NCBI GenBank assembly: GCA_947561395.2
Contig: OX387190.1
Span: 18,656,858-18,720,857, forward strand
Origin: Buxus sempervirens
Taxonomy: Eukaryota > Streptophyta > Magnoliopsida > Buxales > Buxaceae
Reading direction: 5' to 3'
DNA: 64,000 nt
Under the pieces are notes generated by a model. That model had not been told where the DNA came from, made no database searches, and was given only the letters and a program-made list of their open reading frames with translations. Positions 11,606 to 23,431 of this stretch are shown here, in pieces. A program made the position numbers and the translations under genes. Each line of letters starts with the position of its first letter. Position 1 is the first letter of the stretch.

Positions 11606-12839
11606 AATATCTGTTGAGGAGTTTCATCATGTGGGTATCCTTGAAATCATATGACTGGAAATGGGTTGATTTTGTTTCAGCTGAAACCCTAACATTTGTT
11701 GAATTTCTGTGGGTATTGCCACTAAGGCTAGGGTTTACACAGCTAATAACACTGTTCTGATGAGAATGCCTACTGGGTTTCATGTGAGTGCTAAAAGGCA
11801 TAAACTGAGGAAAGAAGTTACTAGAATAGACAGCCATTAGGTACTGGCTACCGGTGTTTAGTGATTACAGACCACCATGTTAAACAAAATCAAACTCCGC
11901 TTGTAGAAGAGGTGTGTTCAAGAGAGAGAGAGACATGTGACAAAGGGCGTGTGAAAAAGAGGAAAGTACCTGCAAATGCACATGAGAATCAGATGAGATA
12001 GAACATGGCCGTTGAAATTCTGAGGTTGGAGCAGAAACTAAACAGGGTCCCAGAAATCTATTCTTATATAGGAGATAGATCACATCCAAAAAGCTAACAA
12101 AGATAAGGAGAAAAGAATGAATACCTAATTATTAAAACCTAATTAAAAGGACGAACAAGAATGAACACGGTATCTGATGTTTACAGTTTTGTTGTCCAAA
12201 TAACAGCCATTTAACTCATCCTTTTTGTTTAAAAGGACGAACAAAAAAGAACAAAATCTATAAAAGAGAAAAGAATGAATACGTTAAAACCAAAGTGAAA
12301 ATATTACCTTAAAATCGAACACGATGCCTGAACACGAAGTTGAACACGAACATGAACACAAACAAGAAGTCGAACACAATAGCTGGTGAACACAAACAAG
12401 AACACGATGGCTGAACAAGCGCTCGATTGAAAATGTTAGGGTGAATGAGCGCACGATTGAAAATGGTTTTCTCACGAAGAAGGCAAAGGTTGCAGAGCAC
12501 TGGTCGTTCTATACGCTCGATTGAAAGCTCCCCAAAGCACGACAAAGCTTGAAGAAGAAGTCACGACAAAGCTTGAAGAAGAAGTATCAAAGGGTTTAAG
12601 AGAAGGGCATTTGTGCAAACGTGAATAAGGGCAAAATGGGTAAGTGAATGTCTTAAAGGGCAGTCTCGTCCGTGAACAGTAAAAGGCCACTTGTTTCTAA
12701 ATGTTTTGTAAAAGTAACACTAAAAAGCAATTTCGATAAAGTGGGTGACTGAAAAATAATTATTCTCATAAAGTAACACTAAAAAGCAATTTTGCCAAAA
12801 AAAATTGGTTTGCTTTTCCCTCATTTTCCCCAAATATGG
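11606..12839. other. No gene; short repeats of GAACACGAA type
   Basis: No recognisable coding sequence. At 12315-12420 a cluster of imperfect (GAACACGAA/AACACAAACAAGAA) repeats occurs, and 12440-12580 has two AAGCTTGAAGAAGAAGT units. At 12703-12800 the block seen at 9838-9925 recurs, partly itself doubled. Confidence 0.5.
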
Positions 12840-14030
12840 ATAGTACCTAAGTATGATCATGTTGAACTCATAACTTCATCCTCCGGATGAATTTTTGAGT
12901 GATTTTTGATTCATACGGAAGGTATTTGAGTCTAGCTTGTGTCTGTTAATTTTCGTAACCTTTGATTGAGCCAAGCTCCCTCTACGTCTAATTGAAGTAC
13001 TACTGGTCTGCAACACCTCATTTGCATGATTTGTAACTTCAAACAGGCATAGATGTTTTGTTTGGTGTGCGGTTTGAGCAAATCTTGTTTCTAACTTTTT
13101 GTTTTTCAGTTTAGCTTTGAAAAATATTGATTTGCACTCATTTGTTTAGATGTTGAATCATGTAGAGATGATTGGCCTCGTACTGCGCAGTAATAGTTTA
13201 CACCGTCAATATGTAATGTCCTTGAGAGGTTGGTGTATGTGCACAAACCTCATATGGATGAATCATTGGATGAGCCCTATGCCATCTGAAAAAGGCACAT
13301 CCTACTTCATTTGTGCTAATTTTCATGAATTTATATGGAATAAATTTCCATGAATAGGCTTGAGAAAGCATACTGGTCAACATTGTCTCTGTTATAGAAA
13401 CAGAAACTTCAACCAAGCATATCTCTCTTGGTTTTGATTTGTTCTGAATGAAAATTTTAAAATGTTGACCTCATTGAATTAGCTTTCTAATGGCACAGAT
13501 TTCATTGGATTTGGATTTATTTTGAGTGAGATATGTTTAATTGAATCAATACTACTCAAATAACACCTTACTGACTTGATTTTTAACATAAATTGGGATC
13601 AATTTTCTTGAAGTTTGCCTAGATTTTTTAATGTGATCAGAGGGTCCTGAAAGTGATAGATCCATATAGAATATCCAAATCAACTGGATGGTCCTAAAGG
13701 AGAATCACACATTTTGCATGTCCCTTTGTAATTTTAAGTGGAATGTATGTGCAAGTAATTCTTAAATTGTTAAAACATATGGCAACCACCTTAAGTGGAT
13801 GAGTAGGGGTGTATGATACCTTTCCCAACTCATAACCTAACTCCTTTACCCTAAACTTGGTGTAGACCATAAACTGAGCTTACTTTAGCTCATATTTGTT
13901 GATTACTGCACACTTTGGTGACCATCTACATCAAGACCCCTTGGGTGATGGCGACTCCTAAATTTTTCTAAATCCCATGTAAGAATATATAAACTCTCCA
14001 TACCTTAAGCCTAGAGGCAACTCTGTACTC
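12840..14030 (+). mobile_element. Eroded LTR remnant of the Tat family seen at 34.3 and 46.7 kb
   Basis: Blocks in the same order as in the two better LTRs: CTCATAACTTCATC(C)TCCGGATGAA near 12870; GGCAACCACCTTAAGTGGATGAGTAGGGGTG-like sequence near 13,785; and GGTGATGGCGACTCCT near 13,945. Beyond the expected LTR end, GGCAACTCTGTACTCATTGAC at about 14,012 resembles the PBS region of the 46.7-kb element. The upstream half of the LTR (TATA, palindromes) is missing. Divergence is high, so this is an old insertion. Confidence 0.6.
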
Positions 14031-14161
14031 ATTGACTTCCAATAGAGGTCAAACCAACATAAATAATAACATAATAACACCTAAAATAACATATAAAAAA
14101 GAAGGATAATACCTGAAATAAAACATTGAGAGGGTAGGTCATTATAGCCAAGAAGCCTCCA

Positions 14162-14790
14162 AAATGGAATACCTATTTGACAAGAGAGGAAAGTGAGATA
14201 AATGATTTTGTGATAACATAAGGAAAACAAAATAGAAAGCATAGAAATTGGGTACATTAGCCATTTAAGTAACTCATACCAATTAAAAAAAAGCAAAGAA
14301 ATTGAGTTACAATGAAAGAGATATTATTTACCATCTAAAATAATAAATACATGAACCAGATTTACAAAAAGAGGTAGATTGGTTCAAGAAATTATGCAAG
14401 AAACAAAAATATGAAATTATAAATTATTGGGAGCGAAAACAAGAAACGAAAAACAAACTTAGAAAGCACAAAAAAAGATTCAACGAAATGGAATACCTAC
14501 TTGACAAGAAAGGCAAAAAGGATAAATGATTTTGTAATAACATAAGGAAAATAAAAACAAGCTTAGAAATTGGGTAAATCTAGCCATTTAAATAACTCAT
14601 AACGATTATGAAAATAAAGAAATTGAGCTATAATTAAAGAGCTATTATGTAGTATCTAAAAATAAAAAATTAATGAACAAAAGTTAGAAAAAGAGGTAAA
14701 TTGGTTCAAGAAATTATGCAATAAACAAAAATAAGAAATTACAAGTTATGAGGAATGAGAGTAGAAACAAAAAAAAAAGACTTGTTAACA
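14162..14790. repeat. Tandem duplication, period about 325 bp
   Basis: Copy 1 starts AATGGAATACCTATTTGAC at 14162 and copy 2 starts AATGGAATACCTACTTGAC at 14487. Both continue through TAAATGATTTTGT, AACATAAGGAAAA and GGTTCAAGAAATTATGCAA. Moderate divergence and several indels are visible. Confidence 0.85.
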
Positions 14791-16044
14791 TTCATGAAGT
14801 CGATCACACAAAAACACAAGAAAAAATCAATATGGACGTCCCTTTTCTCCCCCAATAAGTCTCTATGTCCAAATAAAACGTTTTCTCAAACAAAATCCCA
14901 CCTAGATACATGTATTTGCTTTGATAATAAGTAGAATACCCAGATATAATAAAGCAAAATAATATCCAAGACAAGCACAGGAACAAATTAATAAGCAATT
15001 ATAATGTAATGAACATGAACTGAAATGAAGAACTAATGCCTTAACGCAATAGATGTCAGATTAAAAGGAACAAAAATAAGAAAAGACTCAAATCAAAATT
15101 GAACTTGAGAGGAAGACAAAGCCCATAATAAAGAAAAAGAAAGAAAGAAATATTAAAAAGAAAAAAAAAACTAAAAACTAAAAATAAAACAACTCAAATA
15201 TAATCGCAGATCATGAAGAGACTACAGAATAAAGACTCTAACCGAAGATCACAAAAGTTACGGGCGTGTACTTACAAATGATCCTCAGGAGGGGATTTAT
15301 TCTTGTTCTGATTCAGAATCATAAGTGAAAAAGACAGAGATGCATGGTTGGGGAGGCAGCCTTGGAGAGCACCAAAAGGCCACCGCCAAGGAATCTAGGG
15401 TTTTGATTGTTATACCGGTGATTTACGGTGAGAACTTGTCGGTCCACTTTCCCTTTTGGGTTAGACAAAACCGAGATATATGACTGCTAACCCAAAACCA
15501 AACCAACCCGAGTTAAGAACCCGATTATCCCAACACGAATATCAAACCGAAAAATATATATATATAAAACCCTAACCCAAGTCAAACCAACCTAAATTGC
15601 ACACTCAGTTCGGTTTGATTTGGGTTAGGCCAATTTCCCCTATTTTAATTACTTTCAATCGATATAAAACCAATAAATCGTAACTATTATCAATTTTTAG
15701 TCTTTAGTTCATTATTATGTATATGGTATATAATATATACTCAAAATTTATAATTCTAATACATACATATTATGTAATATATATTTGGTTCGGTTTGATT
15801 CCATTTATAACGTAATATAGGTAAGTCAGGTTTCAGTTCAGTTCGCTTTAACTGAGGCTTCAACCGAAAACTAAACCGAATTAATTTGGTTTATTATTTA
15901 TGAAACCAAAAATAAATCGTAAATATTAAAAAACCCAAACCAAATCGACCCAGAATCAGCTTGGGTCAGTTGGTTTTCAGTTTTACCTAACCCAAGTTGC
16001 ACCCATAATTGGACCGGTAAGTGGTGCTTAATGGTTTTTTTTAG
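14791..16044. other. AT-rich intergenic with AACCGAACC-type clusters
   Basis: No gene seen. Between 15,470 and 16,015 the strands are rich in ACCGAAACCAAACC-like words in both orientations (CGGTTTGATTTGGGTT and its complement), the kind of low-complexity repeat common between plant genes. On the minus strand near 15,300-15,400 there is a possible leader-like stretch with no ORF after it. Confidence 0.4.
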
Positions 16045-16553
16045 GGATAATTATGCTTAGACCCCTTGAGGTTTGTCACTTATGAACATAAACCCCTCAA
16101 CCCCCTGACATTTGGAAAATAACAATAACCTCTCTTAACATTTGCACAAATGGTCACAAAGCCCCCTTCTAAAGATTTTATACCTAAAATAACCTTTATG
16201 CTTAAATAAAATACCTTACATTATATTCTAAATGACAAAATTACTATTATTTGTAGATTTATAAGGAAACTTTTGGAGAATGCTCACTCGTGAAGGTTTG
16301 AATTTTGTTTTTATTAAGATTGATTTAGTTGTATTAACTCTTTAAATTTAGTTTGATATCTTTGGGATTACCTTGGTTTTTAAATAAATTTAATTTCAAG
16401 GGTTAGTTTGGTCTTTCTAATATTCTTGAATTAATAAAAGGGGGATTTGTGACCATTTGTGTAAATGTCAAGGGAGATTTTTGTTATTTTCCAAATGTAA
16501 GGGGGTCTATCTGCATAAGTGACAAACCTCGAGGGGTGTAAGTGTAATTATCC
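16045..16553. mobile_element. Foldback MITE with about 130-bp terminal inverted repeats
   Basis: The left end (GGATAATTATGCTTAGACC, GGTTTGTCACTTATG, ACATTTGGAAAATAACAA, ACAAATGGTCACAAA) is matched in inverted order by the right end (TTTGTGACCATTTGTGTAAA, TTGTTATTTTCCAAATGTAA, AAGTGACAAACCTCGAGG, GTAATTATCC). Outer borders 16045 and 16553 are set by GGATAATTA and its complement. The flanks are T-runs followed by A, so a TSD cannot be fixed. No coding capacity. Confidence 0.85.
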
Positions 16554-17916
16554 ATTTTTTTTTAATGTCTATGGTGTTGACATCTTGTAATTTTATATTC
16601 TTCGGAAAAGATATGGCCTGGTGGACATATGACATTTTTTCTACAAGAAAAACATTTTTACGTTTACAACAAGAAAAAGTGCAATTTCTAAATGTTGTTT
16701 AAATCGGCGAAAAAACAGGTTTAGATTGGACTAGTGTTTGCAATTCTGTGGAAATTTGAATAAATTGCAAGACACTAGAGATGCCTTGCTATATATGGAT
16801 AGACACCTCTCTTTCTTTTTCTTTTTTTTTTTAACGGTTGAATGACACACACATGGACGCATGAATGCATGGAACTATGATCAAGAGTCACAATTTTTGT
16901 TCCACCCCGTTAGGCCTAATGAGCCCAACCATAGTTCAACTAAGCTTTGAACTGGGCTTGAAATTTGGGGCCCACAAACCTATTTGTTATTATCTTTACT
17001 AGCATCGGAACCCATAGCACGGGAATAATTAATATTAGGAAATATAAGAAAATCAATTATTAACATTAAAATTTGTATAATTTTTTTTTTTACTTTCCAC
17101 AAAAAAGGAGGATTTTTATAAGTTGTAAATATTTTTGTGTACCACATTTCTATATTTTTCAGCTATTAGAATTCTTTGCGTGGGCCAATAGGTTTAATAA
17201 TTATAATAGGGTTAATAATTATAATAACTAAGATAAATTTTATGTTTGTTGATGAAATTGTCCTTTAAGTATTTTTTTTTATTTTAGTTTTAATATTTGA
17301 CTTATAAGGTGTGAGAAGAAAATTGATGGATTAGCATAAAGGTTACCATTGTGTTCAAATTATATAATGTTCACAGTGCTTTCTTTAAAATTTGCAAGAT
17401 CATATTTATGTAGGTAAAATAGAATGGGAAGAAGCATATATGAAAGATTATTTAACTAAAAGGAGAGGTAAAAACGAACCTAATCAAGTACTTTATACAT
17501 CCTAATTAAGTAATTATAGGGGGATAGAATTTGCATGTCAACAGAACTATGTACATGTTTTAAGAAACTCATAACAACCATCCAATATGAAGAACAGCTA
17601 TCATTTTCTTCTTGTGCTCTATTTGAGAACATTACACAGTATGTATTCAATCATCTGATTTTGACTCTAAGTATTCCACTAGTGCTTGATCACTGCATTT
17701 TTTATAAGCCTTAGAGCCTACATGAAGAGAAATAAAATGACCATCAGTTTTTCTCATAGTTCAACTTGAAATGCTAGTCAATTGTGAAAGAGATTTATAC
17801 TTGACATCATTCACACCCCTCATTTTGCAAACTGAGATTTAGTTGGATATCGTGAAAATTAGCTGCTTCTAAAGTTTACTAATTTTGAGGTGAAATTCAA
17901 GGTTCACAGTAACTAT
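16554..17916. other. Intergenic, no gene seen
   Basis: AT-rich, stop-rich in all frames; a T-rich tract near 16,820. No repeats with clear borders. Confidence 0.4.
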
Positions 17917-20662
17917 CACTACAAGATAATTAGTATTTAGTAACAGTTTATCGTAACACTTAAAATTCAAGTGTTACTATATAAGATAAATAGTAACAGT
18001 TTACTTAAATTGTTACTAATTATAGTATTTAATATTTATTTGTAACGGCTTTTTTTTTAAAAGCTGCTAAAGGCAAGAATTAATAGCAATTTTAATAACA
18101 ATTGCTACTGAAATTTAAATCCACTGCCGAGTAAACCGCTGCTAAAGATCCCTCCACATCACATAAGCCGCTGCTATTACTCCCACGTCGGTAAAAGAGC
18201 GTGATCACTTTTATTTGCTTGGCGTCTTCTTCGGCGAGAGAACGATCTCAGAGTCTTCTTGGCGCCTTCTTCAGCGAGAAAACCCTCTCGTTTGTGAAAA
18301 AAATGCACAGCAGGTCCCTTGACTATTGATGGGAAAGCTAGTAAAGCTTTCTTAAAGCTGTGCTTCACACAAGCATGTTGTGGAATTGAACTAGATAGAT
18401 ACATGTTTTCCAATGAATTTGCCATGTTTTTGAATATGGAAAAATTTGTGCATAGGCCTAACAAATCCATGATGTGGAATTGAACTTTTTTTTTTCTTAC
18501 TAAATACAGAGCCAGAGATACTCGTATAGGCCTAACAAATCCATGATGCTCACAAATGATTACCTTTGTAAGGTATTTTCACACCTTTGCAGATGCTGCT
18601 ACATGTCTTCTGTATGAGTTATGTGTTCATGTGCATACTAATATATCATCACCTACTGTCTTAATCTTTTTCATAAACTTGATTATGTACAGGCGTTTTT
18701 TGTTATTTAGTGTTTATTTTAAAGTTGTTTGGGTTTTACCTTGGATAGGATTGAAAAGGATGTATTGGGTAGTTTTTTTTTTTTCCTTTTTACTTCTTCT
18801 CTTTTGTAGAACAGAGAACGTGACTATTTTTTTTTTTTTTAACATATCGCTCTCATGTACAGCCAGAACTTGATTGGTGTTTTCTGAATTAATAGTCAAT
18901 ATGAGTTTATCTCCATCTTTCTACACCTTCAATTGGAGTTTCCATAAGATCCTGCAATTTATGGCCACTTTAATGGACATGGAATTCACGTGATATGCAT
19001 ATACTCAACTTTACTTGATTATGTACATGCGTTTTTTTTTGGTGTTTATTTTAATGGTCTTTTTGTTTTACCTTGGATAGGATTGAAAAGGATGTATTGG
19101 GTAGTATTTTTTCTTCCTTTCTACTTCTTCTCTTTAGAAGAACAGAGAACGTGAGTATTGTTTTCTTCTTCTTTTTTTAACATTTCGCACTCATGTACAG
19201 CCAAAACGTGGTTAGTATTTCATGAATTAATAGTGAGTATGCGTTTATATTCAACGTTCTACACCTTTAATGGACATGGAATTCACATGATATGCATATA
19301 CTAAACTTTATTTGTTTATAAACTTGATCATGTACATGTGCTTTTGTGTTTTAGTTTTACCTTGGATTGGATTGAAAAGGACGTATTGGGAAGTTTTTTT
19401 TTCCTTTTTACTTTTTCTCTTTAGTAGAATAGAGAATGTGATAATTGTCTTAAAATTGATTGTATCTTTCTCCATATAGATAATTGCTAAATTACATAGA
19501 TGATAGTAATGACTATGATTTTATTCCTCTGTTTTTGCAAAGGAATAGGGGCAATAAATAAATGGAGTGAGCGGGCTTTCAACAGTTGCAATAAATACAA
19601 GAATAGTAATGATAAACTTCTAGGGATTATACCTGATTCTCAAGAACTTGATTTTATGTTTTGTGGACTACCTTGTGACTTGTGCTTGCCTTAAGTTTGT
19701 TTTTGGATCTTCCTATGTTTTCTTTTGTGATGAGTGTTACGTTTTGAATCTTAAATTCTTTAGTTTACATATGCAATTATGGTTTGAAGCGTTTATTAGA
19801 TTCAAACTTCCTTTCTGTTGGCTAAAGCAATCTCATGGAATTAAAGAATCAGGTAACCAGTTTTCATGAATCTTGCCCAATTCAACAGTGTTGAGTTGAT
19901 TGCTTATAAAACATGATTACTTATTTTTTTTGGTCTTACAATTTTTATCTTATTTATTTATTTATTTTTTTTGAATTGCAGGTGAGCTTCATGATTTGGA
20001 CATATAGTTGTGTGTCTTGATGTTAGTTTGAGATGATCGAGCTTTTCGTCCCCATGCCATTCATTAGATCGATTATTTTTTTTCATTCTAGATAGTTTTT
20101 CTTTATTAACATAAATTATGATTGGCGACACAGGTTCTTTATGATTTGTTATAGCATTTCACTAATTTTGGGGGTGGGGGGACGAAGAAGGTTTTAGCAG
20201 CGGTCAACACAAACTGCTACTAAACATGTCAGGAATTAGTATAAATTTTTTATTGATTGTTACTAAATATTGGAGGCAATTAATAGCGGTTTTGTTAGTA
20301 AGCGTTGCTATATATTCAATGAAATAGAAGCAATTCATCAAATAACCGCTACTATATATTTGAAGATTTAGTAACAATAATGTAAACCGCTGCTATTTAA
20401 TGAAGGAATTAGTGGCGGTTTAATGAATTAGTAACGGTTTTCATGTGCTTCATACCTTAACAAATTAGCATCAGTTATTGAAAAATGCGCTACTATAGGT
20501 AAATAGAAATAGTAGCAATTGTTAATATAACCGCCACTAAAACCTTTTAGCAGCCCATGAATTAGTAGCGGCTGTACAACGGTTGCCATGACTTTTAGTA
20601 ACAATCAAGGCCCTTTTAGTAGCGGTTATTGACCGCTACTAAAAGTCACTTTTCTTGTAGTG
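17917..20662. mobile_element. Complete non-autonomous CACTA (En/Spm) element
   Basis: Ends CACTACAAGA (17917-17926) and TCTTGTAGTG (20653-20662) are perfect 10-bp inverted repeats of CACTA type, and the 3-bp target duplication TAT is present on both sides (17914-17916, 20663-20665). Subterminal zones at both ends (17930-18170, 20190-20650) are full of AGTAACAGTTT, TAGTAGCGGTT and CCGCTACTAA words in both orientations, as expected for transposase-binding subterminal repeats. No transposase domain is recognisable inside, so mobility would depend on an autonomous relative. The 18177-18470 minus-strand open frame spans the border of the subterminal zone and matches nothing I know. Confidence 0.93.
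18677..19450. repeat. Internal triplication within the CACTA element
   Basis: Three diverged copies begin with AACTTGAT(T/C)ATGTACA at 18677, 19011 and 19321 and share CCTTGGAT(A/T)GGATTGAAAAGGA, CTTCTCTTT and AGAGAACGTGA. Periods are about 334 and 310 bp; the third copy is truncated. Confidence 0.85.
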
Positions 20663-21630
20663 TATTTTTCTTTAGTCGGTTCATAATTCATTGGGGTCAC
20701 ACTTATGCATCTTGTGTATTGAAAAAATTGACATAAGATGAAAAACACACTCATTGTCAAAAGAAAAAGATCCCCAAAACACATTAGAACTAAAAGAATT
20801 AAATCCAACAAATTGTCTCATCTTATGATACTTCTCATAGGGTTGTCTCATCCTATGACACTACTTATCATTACACAGAGAATGAGGAATATGCCCATAT
20901 ACAGATAAGTATAATGAAGTTTTTAATGGATATCTTGTTCCTTGTGTAGTGGGTCATCCATATAATAACCAAAGACGAAATATATGTGAGGTTAATTTTG
21001 TATGGCTTCGTAATCCTAACAATCATGGGAAGCCACTAAGGAAAGCTTCATTGAAGCTTTTGTTGAAAATATTAAGGTTTGTAGATCACACTATTTTTTT
21101 TTTATTCTCTTCTTTTTTTTTTGGGTTTGCCCCTACATTCATATATTATAATGTTTCAGAATTGTTAATATCTACTTCCACCCAATAGAAGTACCTGCAA
21201 AAAGGTGTTAACTGAAGGCATAGATCCACTACATCGTATCTATTATATAAAAGCAGACACTTACAGAGGTGGAGTGATTGAAATTCAAGAATTCAATGCA
21301 AGTATCAAGTTGTTCTGCTTACTGATTTTTTTCTCTCAATCTCAAGTGTGTCAATAAAAAGAAGAAAACAGAGAATCTAATAATGGAAAAGAAAAACCAG
21401 AAGCATTTGTTTCTTTTCCCATTTTTAGTAGTAAAATCTGTGATATGTCTCCACTTTCATCTTTTAGTACGTTTTACATCACAAAAATGGAAAAGTTTAT
21501 ATAGTATGGATGACCTGTTCCAAATAATTCATAAGAGCTTGTAGACTTATATATGAAACAACGAAATAGGCATCTAACATTCAAAGATAGCCTTATGGAA
21601 ATAGATTATAGAAAATAAAACAATCATAAA
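20663..21630. other. No firm gene; short unrecognised open segment
   Basis: A segment at 20949-21080 reads as an open frame (VGHPYNNQRRNICEVNF, then WLRNPNNHGKPLRKASL) ending at an AGGTTTGT donor-like site. It looks exon-like in codon texture, but I do not recognise the protein and find no partner exon. Confidence 0.3.
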
Positions 21631-22756
21631 GGCTCTGTTTGGTAACGCTTTTCAGAAGATCATAAAGTACTTTAATTTTGCTTTTCAGAAGATCTTTTGT
21701 TGAAGCAAAGCTGTTTGGTAAACTTTTGCTTTGCTACTAAAAAACAAAAAAGCATGTTTGGTAACTACAATAGCATATAAATTGCTTTTATGCTATCATA
21801 TAAAACTACTGTAAACAGTTGATGCATTCTACTTAAAAATATACTTGACGTATATTGTAACGGGTTGAGCAATAATCGGGTCGGTTCAAGTTGAATTTAT
21901 TTATTGGTGGATTGGGAAAACCCAAAACCAAACCCAATTCGCCAATAATCGAATTCAACCCACCAACCCGATTAAAATTTTTTATTTTTTAATTATAGAA
22001 CATACACCAATAGAAAATAACGTGAATTAGTGATACAATTTAGGGGTAAACGGGTCTTTATCAGGTTAAAAGGGTAATTATCGAGTTAAATGGGTCATTA
22101 TTGAGTTAAACGGGTCATTATCGGGTTAAACGGATCATTATTGGGTTAAGCGGGTCATTATAAGGTTAAACGAGTCATTATCTGGTTAAACGGGCCATTA
22201 TTGGGTTAAATGGATCATTATTGGGTTGAGCGGGTCATTATCGGGTTAAACGAGTCATTATCTGATTAAATGTGCCATTATCGTGTTAAACGGGCCATTA
22301 TCGGGTTAAACGGATCATTATCGGGTGGAACAGATCATTATCGGGTTAAGCGGGTCATTACCGGGTTGAACAGGTCATTATCGGGTTTAACGGATCATTA
22401 TCGGGCTAGATTCGAGTTGACCCGAATACGAATGGGTTACTAAATCCCCAACCCGAATCCGACCCAACTATTACACGGGTCAACCCAAACCCGTTTATTC
22501 GGGTTGGATTGGACATGATGAGTCAATTTTTTCCCTGTCTAGTTTTGTGTTGAAGGTTTTAAAAGCAAGAAAGCAAATTTATGGTTAAAGTGAGAAGCAA
22601 CATTTCTATGCTTCTTTTGAAAAGCAATGAAATTGCTTTTTTGCTTCTTATAAATTGCTTCATGTGTGTATAACCAAACAACAGTTTCGATTTTGAAAGC
22701 AATTTTTTGCTTTGAAAAGCAAAAAAACACTTTTGAAAAGGGTTACCAAACAGTAC
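21631..22756. mobile_element. hAT-like TIR element / MITE with internal minisatellite
   Basis: Left end CTGTTTGGTAACGCTTTTCA is mirrored at the right end by AAAAGGGTTACCAAACAG (around 22735-22753). Both subterminal zones are rich in TTGCTTTTCA / GAAAAGCAA words. 'CTGTTTGGTAAC' is the common end motif of plant hAT MITEs. Flanking TAAAG occurs on both sides, which is compatible with an imperfect 8-bp TSD but does not prove it. Exact outer borders are uncertain by a few bases. Confidence 0.65.
22060..22405. repeat. 20-bp minisatellite, CGGGTTAAACGGGTCATTAT units
   Basis: About 17 tandem 20-bp units, varying mainly at GGGTC/GGATC/GGGCC and AAAC/AAGC. The array lies inside the hAT-like element, between stretches rich in ACCCGA/TCGGGT words (21,860-21,980 and 22,400-22,520). 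Confidence 0.9.
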
Positions 22757-23247
22757 TTAAAGCAACCACGCAAAATAGAAAAGAAAAAAAAAACAATAGA
22801 ATTGAAGGCATTACCATCTACTCTGTCCAGTTGACTGAGAGAGATAAAAAAAACCCCAAAGTGAGGGACAAATAGCACAATGGACTCACGCAGATAAGAG
22901 GGAAAAGAAATGCCCAATTATGAACAAATACCCAATCAAGTTTGCCAAAAATGGAATAATTAAGCTTCCTGATTCAGCGTCCTTCGTTAGGTTGTCTGAG
23001 ACAAAGAAAAAAAAAACAGTACCATCAATTTTATATCAATAATCAATAGGAAAAATAATAATAGAAACCATCAATTAGTGATAATCTAAGATTTCAATGA
23101 CCACTTCTAGGAGATTTCACAATGGATGACCGATTCTAGGGAATTTGAAATTGATGAGAACATTCAGAGAAAAGGGGTGGAATTTTGAACTCTTGATTTT
23201 AAAAAGATGGAAAAAAAAAACAAACCCATTAAAGTTTGGAACAAAAA
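22757..23247. other. Intergenic, no gene seen
   Basis: AT-rich with several A-tracts; no recognisable feature before the copia LTR. Confidence 0.4.
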
Positions 23248-23431
23248 TATAGTAGATAAGCCTCCAGATTTGAATAGCACCTTATCTAAGAACTCTGTTA
23301 TAGTTTGATCAGATTTGGTTTTGTATTTTAAATCTTATGTATATCCTATAGAGGCTAACATGCTCTGTAACAAACTCTAGTATAAATACAAATGGTAGCT
23401 GCTACTTCCCAGTGTGTGGAAGAACATTACA
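23248..23431 (+). repeat. 5' LTR of the copia derivative
   Basis: 184 bp with a TATAAATAC box-like sequence about 50 bp before the end. It abuts RT-coding sequence with no PBS between. Confidence 0.85.

Noticed and set aside
20949-21188. Possible exon of a cellular gene
   Set aside because: Codon texture is gene-like up to a GT site, but no family was recognised and no partner exons were found.
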